Shown piece after piece: positions 38,996 through 51,130 of a stretch of 64,000 nucleotides of DNA; the first letter of the stretch is position 1, and each line of letters opens with the position of its first letter. This stretch comes from Burhinus oedicnemus. Lineage: Eukaryota > Chordata > Aves > Charadriiformes > Burhinidae. Location of the stretch: NCBI GenBank assembly GCA_008921705.1, contig VFFE01006710.1, forward strand, positions 1,320,349 through 1,384,348, written 5' to 3'. The translations under genes were made by a program, and so were the position numbers. The notes beneath the pieces were generated by a model. The model had not been told where the DNA came from. It worked only from the letters and a program-made list of their open reading frames with translations, and made no database searches.

Positions 38996-40874
38996 CCATC
39001 GTTTTGAAAATGAGACTTATGTAGTGAAATCTACTTAAGGGAAAGCACCAGGATGGAGGGTGAAACTGCAACACTGTGCTAATGATCCAGAACACCACTG
39101 GATAAATGATAGGTCTTACTGACAGCACTCTGCCTGTCTGACATGTGCGGGAAAGGGCATATGCTTACGGATGCTAATACAACACGGTACCAATAAAAGG
39201 GGAGTGGGAGGGAGGGTGACAAAAGCAGAGGTAAATACATTAAGTCTCAATTAGAGTAGTGACACGAGAGAGCTAAGGTTAATATATTTTAGGGAAAAGC
39301 CTTTCTGTGAGCTAGGGGTTGATCTCTGCGGGATGATGTGACAGAGGTGATGACAAAGGAAAAGGGAAGAGCTTTTCATTGTGTTAGAGGCCACTTGGAA
39401 ATGGCAGTGCAGTGTTGGTGCTTTATGGACTACATTGGCACATTTCTTCGGTTTCCATCACCCTCCGGGCACAGGCGCTGGATGGCTTTGGAAGAGCCAG
39501 ACTCAACCGTAGCCTTGTTGCTTGCTTCTACAATGCCATGATAGCTTGGGGCATCTGACGTGTAGATTTGCATGCCGGCTCCAGTCTGGCTCAGACTCAG
39601 TGGCTGGGGGAAGCACAGAGGTGCCTGTGTGATTTGACCCCAGCACAAACGTTCAAGCGCTGTATCTTGAGCGCGATTCTACAGCATGGCTGTTCATGCA
39701 TATACCAGCCATCACGTGGCAAAATTCAGAAACCAGTACACAAGTATCTTGATAGAGGTTGCAAGTTTTTGCTGGGTGGTTACACATCAGCAGGTGAGCG
39801 ATCTCAGGTCTCATTCGGTGACTTGACATGTAAAACAGTACAGTTAAACTAAGCTTCAACGAGGGAATTATTGCATCCTAGTGGTATTCCACACTAAGCT
39901 GGAAGAGAATAAAACCCAGCAGCTGACTATCTACCACTCACCTCTGCTTTTTCTATGTACATTGGGAAAAAAGCTATTGTCTCTTTAACAGCAATCTACA
40001 TTAATATTTTAATTGCACTGACTGATTGCTACAGCTTTCCTCATTCCAAAATAATCCTTATTCAATTAGCAAAGGTGCAGGCAGTAACATGAAATAGTCG
40101 CAGAAGCCCATCAGAGAAAACAAAGCATTATTTTCTTTTATAACTCCTCACACACACACATACACCACCACGCTTACTAGGATGACATCCAGCATTCAGG
40201 CATAAAATCTTAAATTACAGAGTGATTGGGACTTTTCAACTGATCCATAAAAGTATGCACTTAGCAAAATCTAAGGACAGGTAGAAGAGACGGATAACAC
40301 CCGATGCACTGCCTTTTCAAGACAGCCACTGAGGCATGCGAAAATAAACATGTGCTGAGGTGAATGCAGTGTGCTATTTGTACAATGCAACATGGCAATG
40401 ACCTCAAGTAATAAAAATATCTGCAGATTTAAGCCCAGAGGACTATATTGCATATCAATAGCAATAAAACCAGCAGAAATAGAAATGTATTATTTATAGA
40501 CCTATTTATAAAACCTAAATACCTCTCTAGTGGACCTACTTCTGTAGAATGAATTGCCTTCCTCCCCCTCCCTGCTTTAGTGGTTTATATGACAAGGTAG
40601 CACAAGACTGTACCATTAAGATGGATCTTTGTAAAAGATACAGAATTGGAATCAGAAGAGATGCAACTCCCTCCTGCATAATCTTCCCAGTGACATGACC
40701 TGCGTTTCAATTAAGTGGCACCACTTTACCCCTTTGGAAGTGGGATTACAGGCAAGCCCCAGGTCTGTAGCATAGTCTCTCATTAGGAGGGCCGATTCTG
40801 CTTAATAAAGATGAACAGGATCTCTACCATTATTTTTTACAGCAGTATAACTAGATTATGACTGAGTTTTTCCT

Positions 40875-40944
40875 TTCCCTTCCCTTCCCTTCCCTTCCCT
40901 TCCCTTCCCTTCCCTTCCCTTCCCTTCCCTTCCCTTCCCTTCCC
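40875..40944. repeat. (TTCCC)14 pentanucleotide microsatellite
   Basis: Fourteen perfect TTCCC units (70 bases) followed by three more C. It is a pure pyrimidine tract on this strand and therefore purine-only on the other. Perfect arrays of this length are usually polymorphic. Confidence 0.95.
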
Positions 40945-40947
40945 CCC

Positions 40948-42419
40948 AGTGTGAAGCTTTGATTCAATGGACATACTGAAATGCCAGCAGAGAGAAGGAA
41001 GGTATTTTCAGTATCTCCTGTCACTCAGATCTCTCTAAAACACTCATGTTGTTTCAAATCTCACATTGCTTTTATCTCACTATCACTTCTAAGACCATTA
41101 CAAATAATAAATCCTTCCTGGGATGCCCCATTTTATGGACCAAAGCAATTCTGTGTTCACATGGACAATTTTCCTTCCTTATATATCCCCTACAGCAAAA
41201 CTGCAGGTGCTGAAGTTACTTCACCAATGAAAAAAAAATTACCAGAGACTTAAAAGATTAGGCCGGGGAAGGTAATGGATTATACTGATGGACTCAATCA
41301 CCTACATTTACTTGGCGGGCCCAAGTGTCTTCAGATCTGGCCATAAGCTGCTGAGTAACACACCGATTAATTTAGACACTGGACAAAGGCCTCTAAACAG
41401 ACAGACAACAGGCTACTGTAAAGCAGCCTGAACTTTATCTCCTGCCTGTTGCCTCTTTTTACAGACCCCAGCACCTAACCCCTCCATGATATGTCCCCCA
41501 CAAGGCAACGGCAGCCCCCCACAGCCAACCCATGCAAGTGAGGGGTCGTGCCAAGGAGATCAGAAGCTACCTTTGTCTGTTCTTGTTGCTACTTGCCCTT
41601 GCAGTGAGAAATCTATGCATTCATGTTATTGCAAATTGCTCAGAAATCTCTTTTCACCTCCTCACAGCTGCTGTGTAACATGCACCATCATCCAGGTCTT
41701 CACTGGATTTGACCCACAAACTTCAAGTGAAGTTCCATCTGCTCTTACCAGCTCTTCTTTTGATGTGCTGTTTTCAGAAGTATTAGACTGAGCTACCAAA
41801 TACTATCTTTATTTCTTCTCCTCTACTCTGGATACTTTCAAATGAATTAACTGTGACTCTGGCCCTTACTATGCTGGTGAGTTAATATGAGCAGTGAGTT
41901 AAATGAGTTAAGATTAATTCGATCCTGATGTAACTTGCACTGGTGAAAAATTCAAAGTTTTACTTTTGAATTGTTTGGGCTATAGCAGTGTAAAAGAAAG
42001 GGCTAACAGCAGCAGAATTTCATTAGTACTTCCAAAAGATTTTCATCTCCTTTGTCTTGAGAAGTGAAGCCTGATCATCCCACCACTGCAATTTCTTTTG
42101 AAATTCTGGCAATTTAGTTCCAAAGTGTGAGCAGAACTTGTGAGCAGAGAGACTGAAAGCTGAATAATGTAGTTTATAACATCTGCATGAAATACAGTTT
42201 AATTCCACGTGTCTAGTACGGAGGGGACCAAAAGCATTCAATATATATTTTTCAAGACGTACACATCACTGGCCAAAGAACTTTACCAGATGTTTCAAAT
42301 ATATCTTTCCTGATGGAGATGTATCTTTTTACATATGAATCTCACCCAGCTCTCCCACAGACTTGAATCTAGCCCAGTTTTCTCCTAATGGGAAAAAGAT
42401 CACGTTTCCAATGTCTTTC
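40948..42419. other. Non-coding stretch, nothing recognised
   Basis: No gene or recognisable repeat. The frames at 40981-41253 and 41486-41791 (plus) and 42023-42241 (minus) match nothing known. Confidence 0.55.
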
Positions 42420-43160
42420 ATAAATTTTACGCCTAATTAAGTTCCCATTAATGGGGTCGAGGAGGCCATCTTTATTTCCAGCACACACTTTTTGTATTTG
42501 TGGTTGTTTTTTTTAAAAAGGTTACTTGGACTTCTGTAGCTTTCTGAATTTTTAGAGGTGGGGTTTTTTTTCCTTTTTCCCTTTTGCGACTCACTTGTCA
42601 GGCAGAATTGTCACTGCGAAGCCGTGTGCCATTACCCGGTAACATTTGGTTTTCTGGTCTATTCAAATTTGTTAGCTTTTTTTAATCCGGGGAGTGACAG
42701 AAAGGACAAAAAAAAAATCTCTCTCACCAGCTGAAAATGGGCGATGCTTCAGAGGCAGCCAAGTGGCTGACAACAGTGCCACCCCGCGTCCCAGCCGGCT
42801 GCGGGACCCGCTGCCTCCCAGCCCCCGAAAACACATTTATTAAACCCTTATCAGACACAGCAGTCTCCTCCAGCGCTCGTGCATCACGCGCACTAGCAAG
42901 ACTCCTTTCCTCGTGCTTCCTGGCAATTATTTACTTTCTGAACCTCCTCTTTAACTTTCTGCCAGAAGGTGAATTTATGGCTGACTCGCAGAGAGCAGCC
43001 TTCGGAGCAGCACAAATAATCATTGGAATAAGGCACCTTTCCTCAAACAGTTTGATTCCGTAGTTTGGGTAGAAATGGTTTGATGGAGCTGCAAATCAAT
43101 ATTACTCTGTAAATTTTTAATGTTCACACCGTGTGAAATGCTGTAAATAAAATAAGCTAA
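42420..43160. other. Candidate conserved regulatory block
   Basis: AT-rich flanks carrying CCTAATTAAG and CCATTAATGG (about 42432-42453) surround a core with ten CpGs at 42784-42890. TTATCAGACA (GATA-type), CAAATAATCATTGGAATAAGG and a TGTAAATAAAATAAGC (forkhead-type) segment follow. Retention of CpGs and varied AT-rich motifs in one block, with no repeat, is the texture of vertebrate conserved enhancers. A plus frame of 108 codons (42737-43063) crosses the core but looks non-protein-like. Confidence 0.35.
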
Positions 43161-44369
43161 CCACAATAGGCTATTCTTTGTAGTTCATTTAAAAAAATGT
43201 CTGTTCAGCAGTATGGCTAACTACTTGCTGTAGATATGGCTTTAAAACTGTCTAGGCTAATACATCAAGACCAGAATTTGAATAACCTCTAGTGGCAGGC
43301 AATTTTTCAGAACTCCCAAATACTACAATAAGTAACACTAGATTTTTTTTTAAGTTTTGTGCTAATATGGACAGGACCGAAAATAAGTAAGATGAGCATG
43401 AGATTCTTGCACTGGCATGTTTATTAACCCAGCAAAGGCTTGTTAATGATTAGAGATGAGTTCAGAGCGGAGAAATCAGATCTGGATTTCAACCTTGCCC
43501 ACACGTAAATGGCCTGGGAGTTTGGAGCTGGGGGCTTTTCGTTAAGTGGCCCCACTATAGAAATGTGTAGGTACCATTATTGCTACCTTGGATACAAGCT
43601 TTAAAAATTTTCTTTTTTGGTCCTAACCCATCATTATAGATACATTTTACAAGAGATAAACAAGTGCACAAAAGAGGAAAAAAATAACCTAAGCATACAT
43701 GGCAGAAAGACCCATTTGAAAAAAACCCCACACAAATCAACAATAAAAAGCATAAAAAGTGGACACAAAAAGCATCTGCAGCATAAGAAAAACACCTTTT
43801 GTAACTTTGCTTCTTGCCTGTGCCTTGCCCAGAAGAATCTCAGCAGGAGATGTGTCACTATGGAGACAGATTGATGACTTTTCCACCAGTGGTATGTCAC
43901 TGACTGATTTGATGGTCGAGTCATAGATGCTGCCACATGGGGGATATCAGTACAGTATTTAATCTTGCCCTGCTAGCAGAGTGAGCAGTGCTCGGAAGCA
44001 ATATGCAAAAGCCTGGCATAGAAGGACATATATGATTATATGCCACCACATTTGAGCACCGTCTTCTAATTCAGAAAAGACCTCGTGTCCAGCTCTCTTG
44101 GTCTTACACAGAGTTCAGGGAGAGAAGAGAAGTACAGAGGTTTTCTTTGGCCTGAAGTTGGTTAGGAGGGAAAACAAAGATGAGCTGGTAATATTGAGAA
44201 GGTGGTCAGAAAAAGCCAAATCCTGATTTCCTTACACGCCTCTTCACTCCACTGTAAAGCTGCTGAATAATTCTTGATATGTCCTCACTATCCTGTTGGG
44301 AACAACACACTTTTGGGTCCCAGGTTGGCTGCTGGGGTGAAGTGGGTCCCATTTCCATAGGATTGTAGG
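43161..44369. other. Non-coding stretch, nothing recognised
   Basis: No gene or repeat identified. Overlapping frames on opposite strands at 43555-43936 are A/T-biased and unconvincing. Confidence 0.55.
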
Positions 44370-44680
44370 CCAGTTCAGGCAGCTACTGCTCACAGCAGGG
44401 TCAGCTGTGGGGTGCGACCAGGTTGCTCAGGGCTTTATCTAGTCATGTCTTGAAAATCTCCAGGGATGGGGAGAGGACAGCCTCTGTGGGTAACCTGTTG
44501 CTGTGTTTTGCTGTCCCCACAAGGTTATCCTCATAGCCAGTCTGAATTTACCCTGTTTCAGCTTATGCCCATTGTCTCTTGCCCTCCCACCACACACTGT
44601 TGTGAAGAGCCTGGATCTGACTTCTTGCTAACACCCTCATAGGTATTTTCTATCAGAGCAGCTCACATTTCCTTAGTGAT
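44370..44680 (-). mobile_element. CR1 LINE fragment, older copy
   Basis: Landmarks of the CR1 3' region appear in reverse orientation and in the right order: GACCAGGTTGCTCAGGGC, TCTTGAAAATCTCCAGGGATGGGGA, ACAGCCTCTGTGGGTAACCTGTTG, GTTTCAGCTTATGCCCATTGTCTCTTG, a GTGAAGAGCCTGGATCTGACTTC block and CCTCATAGGTATTT. The element is well diverged, and the terminal octamer repeat expected at its left (3') end is not clear. The edges are therefore approximate. No open reading frame survives. Confidence 0.85.
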
Positions 44681-45077
44681 GTCATTTGCCCCAAGGTCTC
44701 TGCATGGCCCCAATATTGGGACCAAATTGCTGCTTTGGTCCCATTTCACAATTTCCCTGACAATTGCTCATAACATTCCAGTGTCTTGGATGTTAAATCC
44801 TCTGGCAAAACCCCCTTCTCTCAATTAGAAGTACCTGCAAATGCAATTTATCTGCTCTTTTAATACACTTCAGCTTTTAATACGTGGCTAATAAAGCTGC
44901 TGAAGGCATTCAGCCTTCCGCTGTATTCTCACATCATCCCATCCCACGTAGAAAATCTATCCATTATCAATTAAGTGTTACCTATGACATTTATCGTGAT
45001 GTCCAAACCACGTGAAGAGGCTGTCTGTGAGTGAGACAGGTAGAAAAGACAGCCCTCTACTTAGACTGTCATCACAA
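44681..45077. other. Non-coding stretch, nothing recognised
   Basis: Sequence between the CR1 piece and the next MIR-like remnant. No gene seen. The first tens of bases may still be worn CR1. Confidence 0.5.
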
Positions 45078-45186
45078 GCCCAGATTCAGTCCTCAGCTCC
45101 ATCACTGAGAAGCCATATGCCCTTACACAAATCACTGCATCACTCTGGCCTCACTTCTCCATATGCTAAAAGAGGATTTAAATACT
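45078..45186 (+). mobile_element. Probable MIR-like SINE remnant
   Basis: ATTCAGTCCTCAGCTCCATCACTGAG matches the order of the tRNA-like B-box region of MIR (a TTCGAATCCCGGCTCTGCCACTTACT-type block). It is followed by TGCCCTTACACAAATCACT and then GGCCTCACTTCTCCATATGCTAAAAGAGGATTTAAATACT, which parallels the CCTCAGTTTCC-CATCTGTAAAATGGGG-ATAATA block. All three blocks sit in the right order and spacing on the plus strand. The copy is strongly diverged, as expected for an element older than the bird-mammal split. Confidence 0.5.
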
Positions 45187-47688
45187 TTGGGTTTTGCCTC
45201 AGGGGTGCACTTCACAGCTTACAATGCATTCCTCCAGTAATATCAGGGGCCCAATACCTACGATATTATCTGTCACAGCTCCACAAATTACATGTTCCAG
45301 CAGAAAATATTAATTAAAAGCCTGTCCAGCTGATCTTGCCACAACTTTTAAGACAACCAGGGGGAAGAGGGGTCCTGGTCAACCTGGGCCAAAACACCAT
45401 CAAGAGAGTGAATGTTGGAGCTACTTGGTTTTTCTACAGATACCTTGACAATGAAGCTTTCTCCCAGGCAGGAAACAGATCCCCGAGGTTGTAGAGCTTG
45501 GAGAATTGCATACTTCTCCTTCTGTCCCAGCTCAGGACCCAAAGTAAGTCTCAAAAGTCTTGTAGAACAAACATTCAAAAAATGCAGAGAGTCTCTTGGG
45601 ATGTGTCACTCATATCTAAGCATTTTACTTTCATTAGAACTTTTTACAATACTTTAAAAGACAAAACAGGATGTTCTAGCAAATAGGAATTGTTTCTTCT
45701 TCTTTCCCAAGTATGAAATGAATCAAAACCATTTTTTCCTTTGAATCTTTGATAAATTAGATTGACTGAAAATCCTCAGTTTTTTACTTTCCCACCCTTT
45801 GCACAACTGCCTGGCAAAGGCTGATCCTCTTAACGACCATACAAAAGCAGTTGTTCAACCACTGGTAGTTGTTAATTTGAGACTTTCATGTCCTGCCACT
45901 GGCTTAGTGACTAAAAATGCAAAAGTACAAGGATAAAACCTGCTGTTCTGTCTTATTTCTCCAGCATGGTCTTGTAGCGTTAGGATTACAATGGCTCTCA
46001 GCCAGACACAGATCTAAGGAGGGTATGGGAAAGGAATAAAGGTTGGTGGATGTTCACAGTGAGCACATCCCAAGTTTAAGGAAAAAAGTATGAAGCTTGT
46101 TTGAAACTTTGGCAAGTGGGCAATGAAGTCCAGTGTCTTGGGGTCATCTGGGAGTCAGTTATCAGTGAAAAAGGACGCTAGTGTATGGATAATTTGTGAA
46201 AGATCTAGAAAGTGAAGACAGATCTGCTTGAAATGACAGAGAAGGAGAGGGTAAAATAGCAGAATAAGAAAATCCTTTGGCACCAGCATTCAGATGCACT
46301 GTAATGTGACAACACTCCCAAGGGAAGGAGAAAAGTAATCCTACAGGAGGGAAGAGCTGGAGGGACTGTGGATGAGGTGTGTGGATGAAGAGAAAACATT
46401 ATATTAAACATAGCAGGGAGAGGTCTGCAGTACAGTGTCCAGATGTGAGGGACAGAGAAGCAGCCGGAGCAATAGGCAGCATGGGCTGTTTCTGCAGCCC
46501 CTGAGAGCGAAGGAAAGAGAAAGTCCACTAGGCTGAGGACTCAGCTGTGTCCAAGCTGTATCCTTCACACCTTTGCATGCTATGCCTCAAGATCGTAGTC
46601 TCCAATTCCAGAAACATGATTGCTTAGGCCAACAAAAGAGAGGAGACATCAAGTTTCCAAAATCCTCAGGGTCACAAACACTCTCAAGTTTCTGGCAATG
46701 GGTAACTAAACAACTGAAACCAGCCTTGAAGCACTGAGTTATGTGCTTATGCCTAAGGCAAGAATTAGAAGGAGAAAGCATTAGAGAGAGAAGAAAAAGA
46801 GTGACTAAGACCAGAAAATCTTCATTTCCTCTCTGGTACAGGCTATGGCATAACAACAGTATCAGCTCTTCCTTCAGGAGGACAGGAGCAGAAAGTCCCT
46901 AGACACTAAAGCTCTGCCTGCACTAGGAAACCAACTCAGGAGAGAGATTCTGGACAGTTATGAATGTTTCCTGACATTTTAGAATGTTTCTGTTTTGAAG
47001 AAAATGCTGATTATATGAGCTATGAAAATATGACAACCTGGAAGCAGATTGAAAAAAAAAAACCAAAACTCCAGGTTATTATTACTTTAATCTTCTGATA
47101 TTTATGGACTGTCTCATGAATTTTAAGTGATTGAACTTAGCAATATTCCTCTCAGGGACAGGACTGCACAGATGCCGCATACTTTCATCTTATTTCTTGG
47201 GGACATTTCCATCCCCAGAACACCTAAGATGGAAACACCACAGAGAAAGAGCTAAGAGTGAATGGATAATATATGTTTGCATTTTCCATTATTTTAATTG
47301 CTTTTGCTAAAACCTTAACATCACAAGGAAACTCCTGACTTTATGCATTGTACATCCAATCAGTAAAAGCTACCAAAATGAGTGTCAGAAAAGAAGATCA
47401 CCTTACTGTCATCATAGGAATGGACATGCTAAACAATTGTTGTGAAGTAATCAAATCAAGCTTAAAAGTCATCCTAACTCTGATAGCTTCCCAAAACAAC
47501 TCAATGTGAGTTATCCTGCAGTTTTGTAGAAAGGAAAGTGGAATGAAATCAGAAGAAATTCAAGCTACAGCAGAACCCAAACCAGAAGTGTACCAGAAGA
47601 TACTTACTGGCCTCATTCTGGCTTGCTAGTCATCCTCCATCCTGACTGTAGAAGAGCAAGAGTGGACAGACAGCCATCCATGACTCAT

Positions 47689-47690
<2 letters not shown>
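45187..47690. other. Non-coding stretch, nothing recognised
   Basis: No gene seen. The frames at 46205-46528 and 46587-46856 (minus) are long only because the opposite strand is purine-rich and stop-poor. No family resemblance. Confidence 0.55.

Positions 47691-47718
<28 letters not shown>
47691..47718. repeat. (AC)14 dinucleotide microsatellite
   Basis: Fourteen perfect AC units, followed by an imperfect GCACGC tail. Confidence 0.95.
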
Positions 47719-47722
<4 letters not shown>

Positions 47723-48503
47723 GCAAAAACCACAGAAATCTGTATTATTTTTGGAGCAAATTTTTCCTGTGTGCAACACTTCTTAATAGGGTTCCCAAAA
47801 GGTCTTACTGTTCCTTATGAGACTGGCTCTGTTTACTTGGCATTCAGGGCCATGTAGTGATTTGTTAATGTATAGATCTGTCACAACTAATAAATCTTTA
47901 CAGTGTTATGGATGACATTATTATTTTTGATCAAGATTACAGCATTGGCTGGCTGATGCGGTTGATATCAATGCTTACAGGCTATCACCTACTCCTTGAA
48001 TATTAGCTTAAAAAACCCCAATGCAATTCAGAGCATGGTTCCATTTAAATATTAATGGCACAATGATATTGATGGTAACAGTGTCCCTGCAGAGGCTGCA
48101 AACCATGTCCTCCATACATGCATTCACAGCATTAGGCAGCAGAAAGAACACTTGCTGGGGGCTGGCTGCTGATCGTACTCAGAAACGTTTGTGTGCAGCT
48201 GCCCGTGAGAGGTGGGAGGAGGGTAAAGGCAGGAGGGAAACTGGTTCACGTATAAGTGTGCGTGCGAACACACAAATTGAGTTCCTACAGCAGGAGTAAA
48301 ATAAATCCTAATCCACTTGCTGTACTATGCTTAGGTGTCAGGTAAGGCTTAAAGGAAAAAACAGTATATAAAGAAAAAAACCCAAACAGGGTACAACATA
48401 AATAGCATATGTGCCAAATGAATTCTATAATAAAACAGATGTAGCAAATTATATTTAATAATGTTTGACAATTCCCCATGCAGCTAATGGTTTGTTAGAA
48501 ATT

Positions 48504-48525
48504 AGTCCCTAATGTTTTAGGGACT
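48504..48525. repeat. Perfect 9-bp hairpin, 4-base loop
   Basis: AGTCCCTAA is followed after TGTT by its exact reverse complement TTAGGGACT. It is short enough to occur by chance roughly once in several windows of this size. Confidence 0.55.
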
Positions 48526-50285
48526 GCTGGCATTTACAGTAATTTTCTTTGTCTTAATTTACATTGTTTGTCGTGCTATGTGCCATTTTTCCTGCTCCTT
48601 GCAGTTTTATGATCTTTCTTGGCTTGTTGGGATTTCAGATGTTGCTTTAATTCACTAGTTACTCTAATAACACTATGTCCATGGGAAGAATTTGGTAAAA
48701 TTCTTTTTTAGGGGTTCATTCCCTTTTTCCTCTTCATTATGCAATGAAAGCCCATTCTACTCTGACATCCAAACTCCTGTGAGACCTACTTGTTGCCAAA
48801 CACGTAACTTCTAGTCCCGGATTCCACGGTATGAGCGAATAAAAACGGAATGCATTGTGCCAGGCACAAAAGGCAATTCAGCTTGCACTGAATGTCCTGC
48901 ACTAGCAGATTCAAGTGATACAACAGATCCATTTTAGCCATAAGTTCCCTTTCATCCAGCTGTTTAAATATTGTTCAAAAGCACATAAAATTATTTTGCA
49001 TCATACTGACGAAATCACTAAAATTAGGATTATATCCATTGTTCAGGAGGATGAATTAAGCCACATAAATGAATCTGTAAGCATTACTCACAATGCCAGA
49101 CACTCCAGAGAGAAATGAAGATCAAAAGTTCATTGTTTTTCTTCCAACTCTATCATCTGCTCTAATTTTAAAAGAAATTCTCTCTCCCTACAAACTTTGG
49201 GTTGACTAAGACACATCGGACAAGCATGACAGGATGGGAACCTCATGCCTTCAATCCAGAGCAGAGGGGAGGTAGAGTCTGCATTGGCTCAAAACAACAG
49301 GATGGGCCCACAGATGCTATAATATCCTTATAATAAAACCCAAGAAATATTGTTCTCCTGTGGCAGAAATTGCAGGTTTGCTTAAATGAGGGGAAGTATT
49401 GTGTGTTTGCAGTTGCAAAGGCGGAAGCCCAATTCCTCCTTTGAAAAACTTCAGTTCTGCTCAGATCTCCTTGCAGTGCTCTGCCCAGACAGATCTCTGC
49501 CCAGGATAACTCCAGGCAGAGGTCCCTGCAGCATGCCAACAGAGCTGCTGGTGTTCCAGGGCAGCAGTCATGGCAGGAAGAAGCTCTGTGCCAAGCCACA
49601 GCCTTGTCTGCCTGATCGCTGAGTGGTGAAACCAATTACATCAGGTCACAGTTTAGAAAAGTCTGAAGTATGGAATAGCAGAAAAATTGATATTTTTTTT
49701 TCTCATCATGGGCTTGTTGAGACCAAGTCTTAGTCCCATGTTTAATTTAGAACACAGATTTTTCTTACCATTTACCTATATCTTTCTTCCACTGGTCCAG
49801 CAATCCTTGTAGCTGGAGCCAACCAGCCCAAAAATGGAAATAGGTTAAACCTCAAGGGCTCCCAGCTTGCTTGCAGCCAACACAGTCACTGTGTACTATC
49901 GATAAAGGACAAGTAGTTTGCTCAAGTCCTGCAGACCTCCCACAATCTCCTTAAGTCTTCCAGCAATAAAAATAGTCATCATGAAGCTCAGTTCATTGGT
50001 AAGATGAAGGCACAAACACTTTAGTGCTGGACATGAACGGATGTGGCTTTTAAGGGGGCAGATAAATGAGTGTCTCAGTGGGACCAGACAAATTTGATAT
50101 GACTAACTGTAGTATATAACAATAATTCATTCTTTAATGAAACAGAAGCAAGCACAGACACTAGGGTGAATTAGTCCGGTACTGACTAAAATAACTGTGC
50201 ACAATGTTAAACACCCCCCATACCAGGGAAGAGATCAGATTTTGGCTTTGGGGCTTTTTGGCTTTTGGATTTTGCAGATTTCACT

Positions 50286-50304
50286 AAAAAAAAAAAAAAA
50301 AAAA
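50286..50304. repeat. Poly(A) run, A19
   Basis: Homopolymer A run. The preceding T/G-rich sequence (about 50235-50280) is low complexity, and no retroposed gene was identified. Confidence 0.8.
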
Positions 50305-50859
50305 GGACAAAACTTATTTCATGCTTGAGAAAGAAAAGACAAAGCACACCTCGGAGCACAGCCTCCTCCTTTCTCTGTTTGAAGGAGACCATTACAATTT
50401 GTCAGGACACAGACGAGTTCAAAGTATTTTGAGTGTGAAAGGTAGATGATCTTGATGTACACAGTGAAGTTTCACAGGGGACACATTCCCAGGATATAAG
50501 TCAGACTACCTGTCATCTCAGGCACAGTTTCGATCCACCTGCATATACATTTTAAAGGAGGTGTGAAACTCATTCACATCCTGGGTTACTTCAAGAAACT
50601 GTATTTAAAGGTGATAACAGAGTGAAAGGTGGGAAGATCTGTCATCTGGAAATGTGCTTATATCAAAAAAAGTGTCAGCTCAAAATGGCAAAATCTAGAA
50701 GAGGATAAAAAAATGCAGAAAACATAAAGATGCCAGTCTCTCTCTCTGGGCTGCTGATGGCTGAGGGAAAGTCCTATTTGATTCTACTCCATGGCCGCCT
50801 TCTTTCCCTTCAAGAACTAACATGGGTGTAATTAAACACCAGCAAATCCAAAGAGCTTG

Positions 50860-51130
50860 ACTGTTTAAGTTAAATATTGTCCAATTACTTATTCCGTTAG
50901 CCCTACTTGGGCTGCGACTCTGAGTCGGATCTTATTCAGCTGTCCTCCTCAATCAGCGTTTTGTACAAAGACACCCCAGCCCAGCTTTTTTATAGATTTG
51001 AGGAGTAATGTGTTTAATAAACACTAGAAAAGGAAGCTGTCACTGGCTCAAAACCCCTTCAACTAAGTTGACTGCCAAAGTCCAGCTCGCTTTGGGAACA
51101 CCAGTTTCCCTCAACCTTTTCCTAATTATA
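50860..51130. other. Candidate conserved regulatory block
   Basis: A repeat-free stretch mixing homeodomain-like words (CAATTACTTATT), a CGACTC-T-GAGTCG dyad (about 50915-50927), AATCAGCGTTTTG and GTGTTTAATAAACACT. CpGs are retained in otherwise AT-rich sequence. The texture suggests constraint, but this is an inference from composition only. Confidence 0.3.

Larger units (their letters stand above)
36223..40874. other. Non-coding stretch, nothing recognised
   Basis: No gene seen. A17 run at 38355-38371 and a short (GGCA)n run at about 38443-38456. A cluster of homeodomain-type motifs lies at 38925-38982 and is listed separately. Confidence 0.55.
47719..50859. other. Non-coding stretch, nothing recognised
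   Basis: No gene seen. A perfect 9-bp hairpin lies at 48504-48525 and an A19 run at 50286-50304. The minus frame of 130 codons at 49243-49635 resembles no family. Confidence 0.55.

Noticed and set aside
49243..49635. 130-codon minus-strand frame with many cysteines
   Set aside because: Cysteine spacing fits no family and the opposite strand is also open. Most likely chance.
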